Position numbers and translations under genes: made by a program | From: Paracoccaceae bacterium | GTDB lineage: Bacteria > Pseudomonadota > Alphaproteobacteria > Rhodobacterales > Rhodobacteraceae | DNA: 43,943 nt | Direction: 5' to 3' | Assembly (NCBI GenBank): GCA_902631295.1 | Contig: CACOXV010000016.1 | Location: 1 to 43,943 of the forward strand | Notes under the pieces: model-generated | Told to the model about the DNA's origin: nothing | The model's input: only the letters and a program-made list of their open reading frames with translations | Database searches by the model: none | Part shown: in pieces, positions 17,738 through 25,245 of the stretch | How the letters are laid out: every line of letters starts with the position of its first letter | Position numbering within the stretch: position 1 is the first letter of the stretch

Positions 17738-18716
17738 GTTTAAAAATTTTATCCCAGCTCAAATTTTCATTTAATTTAATTCTAACTGGTAAGGTAATTA
17801 CCTCGTTTTTGAATTTCTTTGGCAATCGAACGTAATCCTTTTCTGTGGTGACAAGTTGAGCATTTTCAGCTCGTGCTCCCTCAATCAAACGCGTCATAAG
17901 TGTTGATGAAAGTTTTTGATGGTCGCTAAGAGACTGGCAGCTAACTATATTGGCTCCTTTAGCTCGTAGTGCTTCAAAGAAATTTTCAGGATGAGCAATT
18001 CCTGCAAATGCTATAACTTTCATATTTTCCCAGGATATTCCTGTATTTAAAACTTCAAGATCGGCTATCGCTATTGGTAAATTAATGTATTTTTCATATA
18101 TTTTTTTGAAGTTGTTTTGTGAAGACTCAGCTCCGATTGAGATCAAGACATCTGCCCTCTTCAATCCACTGCTGAGCGTTTCTCTTAGTGGTCCAGCAGG
18201 AATGCATCGTTTATTTCCAAAACCTTTTTTAGCATTAACTGTTAGAATCGATAGATCTTTATAAAAACTTGGATCTTGAAATCCATCGTCCAGTAAGATT
18301 ATTTCAGCACCCTCGATTATAGCATGTTTTATTCCAGCCGACCTTTTGTTTGCTAGCCAAGTTGGAGCAAATGCTGACAGCATCAAGGCCTCGTCACCAA
18401 CTTCACTTACAGAATAATCTTTATCATTGATTAACAGAGGGCCTTTGGCTGTTCCTCCATAACCTCGTGAAACTACATGAACATCGTAACCTTCCTCGAT
18501 TAGAAATTGAGCTGCAGAGATAGTGGTGGGAGTTTTCCCAGTTCCACCAACATTTAAATTTCCTATGCAAACTATGGGAATATCAAAATGCTTTTGCACC
18601 GATTTTAACATTCTAAATTTGGATAAGAGTGAGTAGAAAAATCCTAAAGGGACGAGTGCAGTGCTGAAAATACTTTTCTCATTCTTTTCTGGATACCAAA
18701 ACTTTGGAGCTAGCAT
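17712..18716 (-). CDS. lpxK: Tetraacyldisaccharide 4'-kinase (lipid A synthesis)
   Basis: LpxK phosphorylates the 4' position of the lipid A disaccharide at the inner membrane, so the cell makes an LPS outer membrane. An N-terminal amphipathic or membrane-associated helix (-ALVPLGFFYSLLSKFR-) is followed by the Walker A motif in -GNLNVGGTGKTP- (52-63) and, later, -ILLDDGFQDPS-. The 334-residue length is typical. The 3' end overlaps the convergent CoA-transferase gene by 26 bases. No strong ribosome site is seen before the ATG. Confidence 0.93.
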   Translation of the reverse strand: MLAPKFWYPEKNEKSIFSTALVPLGFFYSLLSKFRMLKSVQKHFDIPIVCIGNLNVGGTGKTPTTISAAQFLIEEGYDVHVVSRGYGGTAKGPLLINDKDYSVSEVGDEALMLSAFAPTWLANKRSAGIKHAIIEGAEIILLDDGFQDPSFYKDLSILTVNAKKGFGNKRCIPAGPLRETLSSGLKRADVLISIGAESSQNNFKKIYEKYINLPIAIADLEVLNTGISWENMKVIAFAGIAHPENFFEALRAKGANIVSCQSLSDHQKLSSTLMTRLIEGARAENAQLVTTEKDYVRLPKKFKNEVITLPVRIKLNENLSWDKIFKPILRCREK

Positions 18717-18815
18717 TTTCTAAATCTTTGAAGTTAGTTAGTAGTATAACGTATCTTCATTTCACACCAGTAGAATAAGAAACGCCATCTTGTGGTGGCC
18801 CTTAGTGGTTTTGTT

Positions 18816-19037
18816 TTAAAATCCTAAACCTTCGTATTTTTTCTTGAATTTTGATACACGTCCACCTTGATCCATTAGACGGGTATTTCCACCAGTCCAA
18901 GCTGGGTGCGAACTGGGATCGATATCTAATGAAAGCGTTTCTCCTTCTTTACCGTAGGTAGATCGCATTTTTACAATCGTGCCGTCAGTAAGTTTCACGT
19001 CGATAAAATGATAATCTGGGTGTATATCTTTTTTCAT
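18816..19037 (-). CDS. rpmE: 50S ribosomal protein L31
   Basis: This is a large-subunit ribosomal protein of 73 aa. It starts [10 protein letters not shown] and ends with the [14 protein letters not shown] tail. The zinc-binding cysteines of the C+ form are absent, so this is the zinc-free type with the longer middle region found in alphaproteobacteria. It starts 11 bases after the rplS stop with an AGGAG ribosome site about 8 bases before its ATG, so the two are co-transcribed. Confidence 0.96.
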   Translation of the reverse strand: MKKDIHPDYHFIDVKLTDGTIVKMRSTYGKEGETLSLDIDPSSHPAWTGGNTRLMDQGGRVSKFKKKYEGLGF

Positions 19038-19048
19038 ATATTTGCTCC

Positions 19049-19429
19049 TCAGGCCGGGCTATCAGCTGATTTATAATTAGAGTCTTCTGCTATTCTCGCA
19101 GATTTACCTCGTCGCGAACGTAAATAATATAATTTCGCTCGTCTAACTCGCCCTCGTCTTACAACTGTGATGCTTTCAATGTTTGTCGAGTGTAATGGGA
19201 AAACCCGTTCAACGCCCTCTCCAAACGAAATCTTCCTTACCGTAAATGAACCAGCAATACCGCTGCCATTCTTCCGGCTTATGCAAACACCCTCATAGTT
19301 TTGAACTCTCGTTCTCGTGCCCTCGGTTACTTTATAGCCTACGCGTACTGTATCACCAGCTTTGAAATCTGGGATTTGTTTCCCAAGTGCCGCGACCTGC
19401 TCGGCATCTAGTGTTGCGATAAGATCCAT
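19049..19429 (-). CDS. rplS: 50S ribosomal protein L19
   Basis: L19 sits at the 30S-50S interface. The family pattern is clear: [27 protein letters not shown], split around residues 23-46, then [17 protein letters not shown], [14 protein letters not shown] and [14 protein letters not shown]. The 126-residue length fits. An AGGAG lies before the ATG, directly after a pair of possible hairpins in the leader. It is followed closely by rpmE. A 278-base gap separates it from trmD upstream, suggesting its own promoter. Confidence 0.96.
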   Translation of the reverse strand: MDLIATLDAEQVAALGKQIPDFKAGDTVRVGYKVTEGTRTRVQNYEGVCISRKNGSGIAGSFTVRKISFGEGVERVFPLHSTNIESITVVRRGRVRRAKLYYLRSRRGKSARIAEDSNYKSADSPA

Positions 19430-19440
19430 TTTGATCTCCT

Positions 19441-19461
19441 ATAAACATGCGGTTTATCCGC
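19441..19461 (-). promoter_or_regulatory. Two mutually exclusive short hairpins in the rplS leader
   Basis: On the minus strand, GCGG (19458-19461 side) can pair with CCGC around loop ATAAA. Alternatively ATAAAC can pair with GTTTAT directly beside the AGGAG ribosome site. The two stems share bases, so only one can form at a time. Both are short (4 and 6 pairs), so regulation of L19 here is only a possibility. The rest of the rplS-trmD gap shows no feature I can name. Confidence 0.25.
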
Positions 19462-19707
19462 AAAATTAATGTGTTCAAGAGCTCTCGGTCTTCGGTCGGA
19501 TCCCATCAACAAGCTAGTCCGCCAGAGTTAAAACAACAATATTAAATTCACCACAATTCGCATTTATTTGTATGCCGAAGAAAGCATTATGCTTGTTCCA
19601 AATATCGCATATAAATCATGCTTAAAAGGATTGGCAAGCGTATATTAGTAGCAAAAGGAAATTTCAAGCACTTTATAAATTTTAGCCAACTGTTTGTGGT
19701 TTAAATC

Positions 19708-20508
19708 TTAACTTTTACTTTTTGCTAGGTTAGCTTTTTCCCAGAGATCAGCTCGGTATTGCTTAGTCTTTGATTTTGATTGATTTTCTCGCCAAGATTC
19801 AATTTTACCATGATGACCAGAGGAAAGGGTTTGTGGTATTTTTTGACCTTTCCATTCATTGGGACGTGTGAATTGATCGTGTTCAATGAGGCCATTACTA
19901 TGGCTTTCAGTCGTTAAGCTATCTCGATTCCCTATTACGTTTGGCAACAAACGAACAGTTGTGTCTATCATGGCCTGGGCTGCGATCTCCCCACCAGTCA
20001 TAACGAAATCGCCCATAGAAACTTCTTCAATCCCGTAATGGTTTATAACCCTCTGATCGATACCTTCAAACCTACCGCATATCAAAATGACACCTTCACT
20101 CTTTGACCATTTTCTTGCTAACCGTTGATTAAAAGTTTTTCCGCGAGGCGATAGATATACTAACGGAGTAGAGCTTTTGGCACGAGACAAGGCCGCTTCT
20201 ATTGCTGGACCCAAAACGTCAGCACGTATTACAAGCCCTGGACCTCCACCACTTGGAGTATCGTCAACTTTATTATGTTTACCAATGCCAAAATCTCTAA
20301 GATCGATTGTAGATAAAGTCCAATTTCTACATTTCAATGCTTTACCGGTAAGACTTAAGCCTAAAACCCCAGGAAATGCGTCAGGAAATAGTGTGATCAC
20401 TTGTACATTCCATACGCCTTTAACGACTTCATTGCTTGTAATTAGTGACTTCGGTTTATCTGATAGACTTATCCGTTTCAGTCCGTGAGATTTTGCAGAT
20501 TTTACCAT
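19708..20508 (-). CDS. trmD: tRNA (guanine-N1-)-methyltransferase
   Basis: TrmD makes m1G37 in tRNA and prevents frameshifting. The SPOUT core begins at -VITLFPDAFPGVLGLSLTG- and includes -DDTPSGGGPGLVI- and the knotted SAM site -GRFEGIDQRVI- to -GDFVMTGGEIAA-. The start is set at the ATG at 20508, because an AGGAGG ribosome site lies 5 bases before it; the longer frame from 20532 would begin inside rimM and before that site. This leaves about 35 residues ahead of the usual TrmD start, an extension I recall in Rhodobacterales TrmD. Its ATG lies 1 base after the rimM stop. Confidence 0.93.
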   Translation of the reverse strand: MVKSAKSHGLKRISLSDKPKSLITSNEVVKGVWNVQVITLFPDAFPGVLGLSLTGKALKCRNWTLSTIDLRDFGIGKHNKVDDTPSGGGPGLVIRADVLGPAIEAALSRAKSSTPLVYLSPRGKTFNQRLARKWSKSEGVILICGRFEGIDQRVINHYGIEEVSMGDFVMTGGEIAAQAMIDTTVRLLPNVIGNRDSLTTESHSNGLIEHDQFTRPNEWKGQKIPQTLSSGHHGKIESWRENQSKSKTKQYRADLWEKANLAKSKS

Positions 20509-20509
20509 T

Positions 20510-21031
20510 CTAGCCTCCTGGTAATAGGCCATCTGGAGGGTCAGTTACAATGCGCCTAGACACAATATCTACTGTTGGAACTGCCTCTTTTGTAAAGGGA
20601 ATAATCACGCTCATTTTTAAGTTCGCTCCATGAATTTCCAAAAGGTCTCCTGCACCATGGTTTAAAACAGCCTGAACTTTACCTATCTCATTACCCCCTG
20701 TATCATAAACTATCATTCCGATAAGGTCACTGTAATAAAATTCATCTTCTTGCAAAGATGGTAGCCGATCACGGGGAACAAAGAGTTTTGTTCCCTTTAG
20801 ATCATCCGCTTGTTCTTTCTTTACAACACCTGAAAGACGGGCGGCGAAGCCATTTTTAAGCCTACCAGTGATCACAATCTCAAAGCTTCTGCCTCCATTT
20901 TCTGTAAATAATGGAGCATAATTTTCTATGTCATCTGGGTTGGATGTAAAGGATTTAAGCCTGACTTCTCCCCTTACACCGAAGGCTCCGGCCAAAGCGC
21001 CGACGCATATTAATTTAGACTCGTTTAACAC
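20510..21031 (-). CDS. rimM: Ribosome maturation factor RimM
   Basis: RimM assists assembly of the 30S head, binding S19. The N-terminal RimM domain shows [20 protein letters not shown] within residues 11-30. The C-terminal PRC-barrel holds [15 protein letters not shown] and -GAGDLLEI-, and [10 protein letters not shown] near the end. The start is a GTG at 21031 with AAGG eight bases before it. It lies directly before trmD, the conserved order in this block. Confidence 0.94.
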   Translation of the reverse strand: MLNESKLICVGALAGAFGVRGEVRLKSFTSNPDDIENYAPLFTENGGRSFEIVITGRLKNGFAARLSGVVKKEQADDLKGTKLFVPRDRLPSLQEDEFYYSDLIGMIVYDTGGNEIGKVQAVLNHGAGDLLEIHGANLKMSVIIPFTKEAVPTVDIVSRRIVTDPPDGLLPGG

Positions 21032-21084
21032 TGTATGACCTTGGGTATTTTTAAATGAGACCGTTTTGTCTGAAAATATTATTT

Positions 21085-21114
21085 GTAAAATAAGACATGA
21101 AATAAATCATGTCT
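21085..21114 (-). terminator. Hairpin with T-rich tail after rpsP
   Basis: The arms AGACATGA (21093-21100) and TCATGTCT (21107-21114) pair perfectly over 8 bp with a 6-base loop. On the minus strand the stem is followed by TTATTTTA. It starts 7 bases past the rpsP stop and ends about 60 bases before rimM. It may be a partial terminator or an RNA processing stem that lowers rimM-trmD expression relative to S16. Confidence 0.5.
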
Positions 21115-21121
21115 CATCAAT

Positions 21122-21676
21122 TTAATTGGCAGCTACTTCTTTACTATCTCCAGCGTCTTCCTCTTCAGCTGGTGCTTCCGCCGCTGCTTCTTCAGCCGAT
21201 CCTCCTGCCGCTACCTCTTCAGCTGGTGCTTCTACCGCTACCTCTTCAGCTGGTGCTTCTACCGCTACCTCTTCAGCTGGTGCTTCTACTACTGCTACCT
21301 CTTCAGCTGGTGCTTCTGCCCCTGTTTCTTCAGCTGGCACTTCTGCCGCTGCTTTTTTTGCTTCTAATCTTTCCTTTGCCTTTGTGCCTAGCTCTGCTTT
21401 TTTTGGATTATTTCTTTCAGTTCTTGGCAAAACACCGGCTGCTTCCAACATACGCGCTATCCTGTCTGTAGGTTGGGCTCCGTGCCCGAGCCAATGTTTA
21501 ATTCTATCCATATCCATCTTTACCCTGTCTTCACTATCTTTGGGCAGAAGTGGATTATATGTTCCAAGCTTCTCTATAAAACGCCCATCGCGCGGCATTC
21601 GGCTATCTGCTGCAACTATTCTATAAAATGGCCTTTTTTTACTGCCACCTCGGGCTAAACGAATTTTCATTGACAT
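21122..21676 (-). CDS. rpsP: 30S ribosomal protein S16 with a repetitive acidic C-terminal tail
   Basis: Residues 1 to about 80 are ordinary S16: [20 protein letters not shown] at the start, then [15 protein letters not shown] and [18 protein letters not shown]. The usual bacterial S16 is about 80-120 residues; this one is 184. The extra 70-90 residues are a low-complexity Ala/Glu/Pro/Val tail built from a 9-residue unit (roughly AEEVAVEAP). The tail is very acidic, unlike the basic core, and is probably disordered on the ribosome surface. It is first in the rpsP-rimM-trmD block; the chorismate mutase gene ends 27 bases upstream. Confidence 0.95.
   Translation of the reverse strand: MSMKIRLARGGSKKRPFYRIVAADSRMPRDGRFIEKLGTYNPLLPKDSEDRVKMDMDRIKHWLGHGAQPTDRIARMLEAAGVLPRTERNNPKKAELGTKAKERLEAKKAAAEVPAEETGAEAPAEEVAVVEAPAEEVAVEAPAEEVAVEAPAEEVAAGGSAEEAAAEAPAEEEDAGDSKEVAAN
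21163..21350 (-). repeat. 27-bp tandem repeat inside rpsP
   Basis: Copies of CTTCAGCTGGTGCTTC (plus-strand reading) start at 21163, 21217, 21244, 21271, 21301 and 21328, with a diverged copy near 21190. Spacing is 27 bases, with one step of 30, so the reading frame is kept. The repeat encodes the AEEVAVEAP-like tail of S16. Slippage would change the tail length by nine residues at a time. Confidence 0.85.
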
Positions 21677-21703
21677 TTCTTTATCTCCTTCAGAAATTTT
21701 AGA

Positions 21704-22000
21704 TTAATTTTGTTGCTGTTTGTGGTGAAGAATAACTTCCTCAACAATGAAACTTAGGAATTTTTTTGCAAATTTAGGATCTAGGTCTGCTTCAATGGCA
21801 AGTTGAGAAAGTCGTCCTATCTGCTCTTCCTCCCGAAGTGGATCGGACGGGGGAAGATTGTGTTCTGCTTTTAGTTTGCCTACTGCCTTTGTGTGACTAA
21901 ATCTTTCTCCTAGAGTGTAAATCAATATTGCATCGAGCCGATCTATACTTTTCCTGTGATCCTTTAAAATTATTTGAGCTCTCTCCGAGTTATTATCCAT
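21704..22000 (-). CDS. Chorismate mutase (AroQ type)
   Basis: This converts chorismate to prephenate on the way to phenylalanine and tyrosine. The 98-residue protein is the all-helical AroQ type: -HRKSIDRLDAILIYTLGERF- (residues 15-34) supplies the first helix with its Arg, -AVGKLKAEHNLPPSDPLREEEQ- contains the active-site Lys/Arg-Glu region, and a last helix follows. It lies between the GNAT gene and rpsP on the same strand, an order I recall from Rhodobacterales. Confidence 0.88.
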   Translation of the reverse strand: MDNNSERAQIILKDHRKSIDRLDAILIYTLGERFSHTKAVGKLKAEHNLPPSDPLREEEQIGRLSQLAIEADLDPKFAKKFLSFIVEEVILHHKQQQN

Positions 22001-22076
22001 TTTAGTATCCTAGATCCTTGAAATAGAGCAAATATCAAAATTTACTTGTTTTGCTGCAGTAATAGTAATTATAGAG

Positions 22077-22607
22077 TCAGTTATTTTCCGTGTTTTCTGG
22101 GTAGGGATGCCGATACATATAACAGTGCCCCATATTGTCATTGTGGTATTCTTTTTCGTAAGTAGCATTGAGTCTTTTTGCTAGAGCAATAGAGCGCTTG
22201 TTTTTTGGCACAATGTTACTTGTTATCGTAGTAAATCCTAATTTTGAGTAGGCCCAAGATCTTACGGCTTGAGCAGCTTCAAAAGCGATGCTTTTCCCCT
22301 CAAATTCATCAAAAACAACCCATCCTAATTCAGGTTCTGGCCAACCTTCGGGGAACCATACCCCGCAGAGACCGGCTATGTCTTCACCCTTTGCAACAAT
22401 TGTAAAGTAGCCAAAGCCATGTAGGTGCCAGTGCCCTATATTTAAAGCGAACCAGCGCCATGCATCTCCACGGTTTGACAAGGCACCAAAGAACACCGAA
22501 CGCTCCTCATTTTGTAAAAATTCTATAGTCGGCTCAATATCGACCTTTTTGGGTCCACGTAAGATTAAATTCTGGGTTTTTAATACAGGTGAGTTTGTCA
22601 GTGACAT
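22077..22607 (-). CDS. GNAT family N-acetyltransferase (RimJ/RimL-like)
   Basis: This is an acetyl-CoA-dependent acetyltransferase of the RimJ/RimL group (Acetyltransf_3). It begins -LKTQNLILRGPKKVD- near residue 9, has the -PELGWVVFDEFEGKSIAFEA- core (about 91-110) where the acetyl-CoA loop sits, and a -IVPKNKRSIALAKRLN- stretch (about 132-147). The substrate is unknown. It lies between ffh and chorismate mutase on the same strand with an AGAGG ribosome site. Confidence 0.85.
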   Translation of the reverse strand: MSLTNSPVLKTQNLILRGPKKVDIEPTIEFLQNEERSVFFGALSNRGDAWRWFALNIGHWHLHGFGYFTIVAKGEDIAGLCGVWFPEGWPEPELGWVVFDEFEGKSIAFEAAQAVRSWAYSKLGFTTITSNIVPKNKRSIALAKRLNATYEKEYHNDNMGHCYMYRHPYPENTENN

Positions 22608-22626
22608 TCTATTAGCCTCTAACAGA

Positions 22627-22650
22627 ATTGAGATTTAATAAAATCTCAAT
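22627..22650 (-). terminator. Perfect 10-bp hairpin between ffh and the GNAT gene
   Basis: ATTGAGATTT (22627-22636) and AAATCTCAAT (22641-22650) form a perfect AT-rich stem with a 4-base loop. It begins about 27 bases after the ffh stop. The T-run after the stem on the minus strand is short, so it may be a weak terminator or a processing or stability element. Confidence 0.4.
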
Positions 22651-22676
22651 AAAATTATATAATAATACATCGTAGA

Positions 22677-24167
22677 TCATTTTCTTTTACCGAACCCAGA
22701 TAGGCCTGGTGGAAGGCCTAAACTGGGCAATTTCCCGGAAGGTATGCTTCCTCCCAATTGTTTTGCAGCTTTTTCTAAGTCTTTTGCATCCATATTTTTT
22801 GGATTAAAATTTTCAAGATCAGCACCCTTTCCAAACATTCCACGCATCGCCTGTTTAAGCATTCCGCCCCGACCCATTTTCTTCATTACGTCAGACATTT
22901 GACGATGCATCTTCAGCAGTTTGTTAATTTCACTAACTTCCATGCCAGAACCTATTGCAACTCTCTTCTTTCTACTGGCTTGTAAGATTTGGGGATTGGT
23001 TCTTTCCCTTTTTGTCATTGAATTAATGAGTGCAATTTGCCGTTTAAATACCTTATCATCCATGCCTGCTTCAGAGGCTTGTTTAGCCATTTTTGCGGCA
23101 CCAGGCATCATTCCCATAATGCTTTCCATTCCCCCCATCTTCATCATTTGCTCAAGTTGTAATTTCAGGTCATTCATGTTGAACTGACCTTTTTGAAATC
23201 GCTTCATCATTTTTTCAGCTTGCTGAGCCTCAATTGTCTCCTGAGCCTTTTCAACTAAGGCAACAATATCACCCATGCCCAGTATTCGACCGGCAATACG
23301 CTCAGGCTCAAAGGTCTCAAGTGCGTCAACTTTTTCTCCAACTCCCACGAACCTAATTGGCTGACCTGTCACAGCCCGCATAGAAAGAGCAGCTCCTCCA
23401 CGGCCATCGCCATCCATTCTTGTTAAAACGACCCCCGAAACACCTATTTTATCATTAAATTCTGTAGCCACATTAACCGCATCTTGTCCCGTTAAGCCGT
23501 CGACCACGAGTAATGTTTCTCTGGGGTTTACTATGTCTCGAATGGCTGCCGCCTGACTTATAAGGTCATGGTCAATATGAAGTCTGCCAGCAGTATCTAA
23601 CAAATATACGTCATAACCTCCTAGTGCTGCTTGAGTTTTGGCTCTTTTTGCAATGGCCAATGGATCCTCACCTTTAATGATGGGTAGCGTGTCGATACCA
23701 AGCTGTGAGCCGAGGATTTGCAATTGTTCCATCGCAGCGGGCCGATTTACATCAAGTGAAGCCATCAAAACGCGCTTATTATCCTTGTCGCGCAGTCGCT
23801 TTGCTAATTTGGCTGACGTGGTTGTCTTCCCTGATCCTTGTAAGCCAACCATCAAAATTGGAGAAGGTGGGTGGTCAATCTTTAAGCTTTCAGTTGTGCC
23901 TGTCCCTTTTAACATTGTTACTAGTTCATCATGAACTATCTTTACCACCTGCTGACCAGGCGTAACTGACTTTGTAACATTCTGACCAGTTGCTTTTGCT
24001 TCTACTGATTTAATGAAGTCGCGGGCAACTGGTAAGGAAACATCGGCTTCTAATAGTGCTATCCTGACTTCCCTTAAAGCAGTAACCACGTCCTCGTTTG
24101 ACAGCGCGCCTTGCTTTGTGAGGCGACCGAAAACGCCAGACAACCGTTCTGACAAATTTTCAAACAT
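22677..24167 (-). CDS. ffh: Signal recognition particle protein Ffh
   Basis: Ffh is the GTPase of the SRP; with 4.5S RNA it sends nascent membrane proteins to FtsY. The N domain (1 to about 90), G domain with P-loop -GLQGSGKTTTSAKLAKRL- near 108-125, -DTAGRLHID- and -LTRMDGDGRGG-, and the methionine-rich M domain (from about 300: -MMKRFQKGQFNM-, -MMKMGGMESIMGMMPG-, -GSGMEVSEINKLLKMHRQM-) are all present. The length is normal. Its leader holds a GC-rich structured stretch. The GNAT gene follows after a hairpin. Confidence 0.97.
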   Translation of the reverse strand: MFENLSERLSGVFGRLTKQGALSNEDVVTALREVRIALLEADVSLPVARDFIKSVEAKATGQNVTKSVTPGQQVVKIVHDELVTMLKGTGTTESLKIDHPPSPILMVGLQGSGKTTTSAKLAKRLRDKDNKRVLMASLDVNRPAAMEQLQILGSQLGIDTLPIIKGEDPLAIAKRAKTQAALGGYDVYLLDTAGRLHIDHDLISQAAAIRDIVNPRETLLVVDGLTGQDAVNVATEFNDKIGVSGVVLTRMDGDGRGGAALSMRAVTGQPIRFVGVGEKVDALETFEPERIAGRILGMGDIVALVEKAQETIEAQQAEKMMKRFQKGQFNMNDLKLQLEQMMKMGGMESIMGMMPGAAKMAKQASEAGMDDKVFKRQIALINSMTKRERTNPQILQASRKKRVAIGSGMEVSEINKLLKMHRQMSDVMKKMGRGGMLKQAMRGMFGKGADLENFNPKNMDAKDLEKAAKQLGGSIPSGKLPSLGLPPGLSGFGKRK

Positions 24168-24225
24168 ATAATGGCCTTTTCAAATTAAATTACGCCCGTT
24201 GTTTTCTAAGCTGATTAACACCAAA

Positions 24226-24346
24226 CTCCCCCGTGGGCGAAACTCGCTGACGGGGGTCGATCCTACTAAAAAAAGGACCGGAAGTGCTGAACCTCCTAGA
24301 TATGGAGGTCTGGTAGTCGACTGTAACAGGCAAGTCAAGGCCTGAA
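24226..24346 (-). ncRNA. Candidate structured RNA in the ffh leader
   Basis: Between the ArsR gene and ffh lies a GC-rich block in AT-rich surroundings that folds into several perfect stems. CCCCCGT (24228-24234) pairs with ACGGGGG (24250-24256), and inside it GCGA pairs with TCGC around AAC. TCGA (24257-24260) pairs with TCGA (24317-24320), and CTAC (24263-24266) with GTAG (24313-24316). ACCTCC (24291-24296) pairs with GGAGGT (24304-24309). CAGGC (24327-24331) pairs with GCCTG (24340-24344). The strand is inferred: it is 60-180 bases before the ffh ATG, so a leader element on the minus strand is likely. It does not match the 4.5S RNA tip or a terminator. From memory, an RNA motif before ffh has been described in marine alphaproteobacteria; I cannot confirm a match. 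Confidence 0.5.
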
Positions 24347-24383
24347 GCTAAGTAGTTTATTAATATTACTGAGTTGGATAAAG

Positions 24384-24719
24384 CTAAGTTGTTTGTGTAA
24401 GATCTATGTGTGTTTCAATAAGTTTCTCTAAACTCTCAATATCTAGGATGTCGAATTGCCCAAACCCAAGCATCCAAACACTCGCATCTCGAAGTCCATC
24501 CGGTTCTAACTTGCACCAGTTTACCCGCCCACGTTTTTCTTGAGTAATTAATCCTGCATTAGTGAGAATATTAAGGTGCTTAGAGATGGCAGGCAAAGAC
24601 ATATCAAATGGATCGGCAACATCAGTTACAGCCATATCGTCCTCTAGTAACATTACAAGTATCTTTCTGCGGGTAGTATCTGAGAGTGCAGAAAATAGTT
24701 CATCTAAAGTTGCGTGCAT
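24384..24719 (-). CDS. ArsR/SmtB-family transcriptional regulator
   Basis: This 111-residue winged-helix repressor has the ArsR pattern: -LDELFSALSDTTRRKILVML- (residues 5-24), the recognition helix in -DMSLPAISKHLNILTNAGL- (39-57) and the wing -ITQEKRGRVNWCKLEP- (58-73). It lacks the metal-binding ELCVCDL motif, so it is not an arsenic sensor; the single Cys (C69) is in the wing. It resembles the SdpR-like subgroup often paired with START-domain proteins, but none is here. A perfect palindrome 22 bases before its ATG is the probable operator. It is divergent from the ATP synthase F0 operon. Confidence 0.85.
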   Translation of the reverse strand: MHATLDELFSALSDTTRRKILVMLLEDDMAVTDVADPFDMSLPAISKHLNILTNAGLITQEKRGRVNWCKLEPDGLRDASVWMLGFGQFDILDIESLEKLIETHIDLTQTT

Positions 24720-24740
24720 GCGTGGCTAACCTTTTCATTT

Positions 24741-24764
24741 ATATTTAACCATATGGTTAAATAT
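24741..24764. promoter_or_regulatory. 24-bp perfect palindrome, probable ArsR-type operator
   Basis: The half site ATATTTAACCAT is followed by its exact reverse complement, giving a core AACCATATGGTT. It lies 22 bases before the ArsR-gene ATG. ArsR-family repressors bind such 12-2-12-like inverted repeats, so self-regulation is likely. Whether it also acts on atpI, which starts about 160 bases away on the other strand, cannot be told. Confidence 0.7.
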
Positions 24765-24868
24765 GGATAAAATACAAAATTAACAAGAAAGTTAAAAATA
24801 TTAACTTGGAAAAAAAAATTGTCAATAAAGACAATAACTTATAATAAAATAAAAAGCTACAGCAGAGG

Positions 24869-24897
24869 TTGACAGTAGCGAATTGAAATAATATCCA
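24869..24897 (+). promoter_or_regulatory. Candidate sigma-70 promoter of the F0 operon
   Basis: A consensus -35 box TTGACA (24869-24874) is followed after 17 bases by TATCCA (24892-24897), a weak -10 box. Transcription would start near 24904, about 18 bases before the atpI ATG. The -35 match is perfect; the -10 is poor. Confidence 0.4.
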
Positions 24898-24921
24898 ATA
24901 AGTGAAATTGGAAAGTCGTTC

Positions 24922-25245
24922 ATGAAGGACAATGATCCATTACGAGACCTTGGCACCAAGATTGAGTCTGCAAAACAGAATTCTGTAGACAAGCCAAAAG
25001 TCGAAGATCACCACTCAGGGTTGCAAAACGCCTGGAGAATGGTAATTGAGCTAGTGAGTGGGCTAGCTGTCGGTTTTGGTCTTGGGTACGGATTAGATAT
25101 TGCCTTCGGAACGTTGCCCATTTTTATGATTATTTTTACGCTGCTTGGATTCGTAGCCGGTATAAGGACTATGTTGTCGACAGCTAGGGAAGTTCAGAGA
25201 AACCAGGAACTGCGTTTGTCTGAAAAAAATGAGAGGGATATATAA
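24922..25245 (+). CDS. atpI: AtpI-like F0 assembly protein
   Basis: A small membrane protein of 107 aa with two hydrophobic segments (-LVSGLAVGFGLGYGLDIAFG- within 42-62 and -IFMIIFTLLGFVAGIRTM- within 65-82) and charged ends. AtpI-type proteins help build the c-ring and may carry magnesium or calcium. The -GFGLGYGLD- glycine pattern is typical. It heads the F0 operon, and its TAA directly precedes the GTG of atpB. Confidence 0.88.
   Translation: MKDNDPLRDLGTKIESAKQNSVDKPKVEDHHSGLQNAWRMVIELVSGLAVGFGLGYGLDIAFGTLPIFMIIFTLLGFVAGIRTMLSTAREVQRNQELRLSEKNERDI

Noticed and set aside
21163-21350. CRISPR-like regular repeat
   Set aside because: Units are directly adjacent with no spacers and lie in frame inside rpsP.
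21109-21626. Two plus-strand ORFs rich in Leu or Ser/Ala opposite rpsP
   Set aside because: They are the antisense reading of the 27-bp repeat in rpsP; the minus frame encodes recognisable S16.
24226-24346. 4.5S SRP RNA, tmRNA piece, or Rho-independent terminator before ffh
   Set aside because: The GGAA tip and flanking AAGCAGCC pattern of SRP RNA cannot be formed, no tmRNA tag codons are visible, and neither strand has a T-run after the GC stem.
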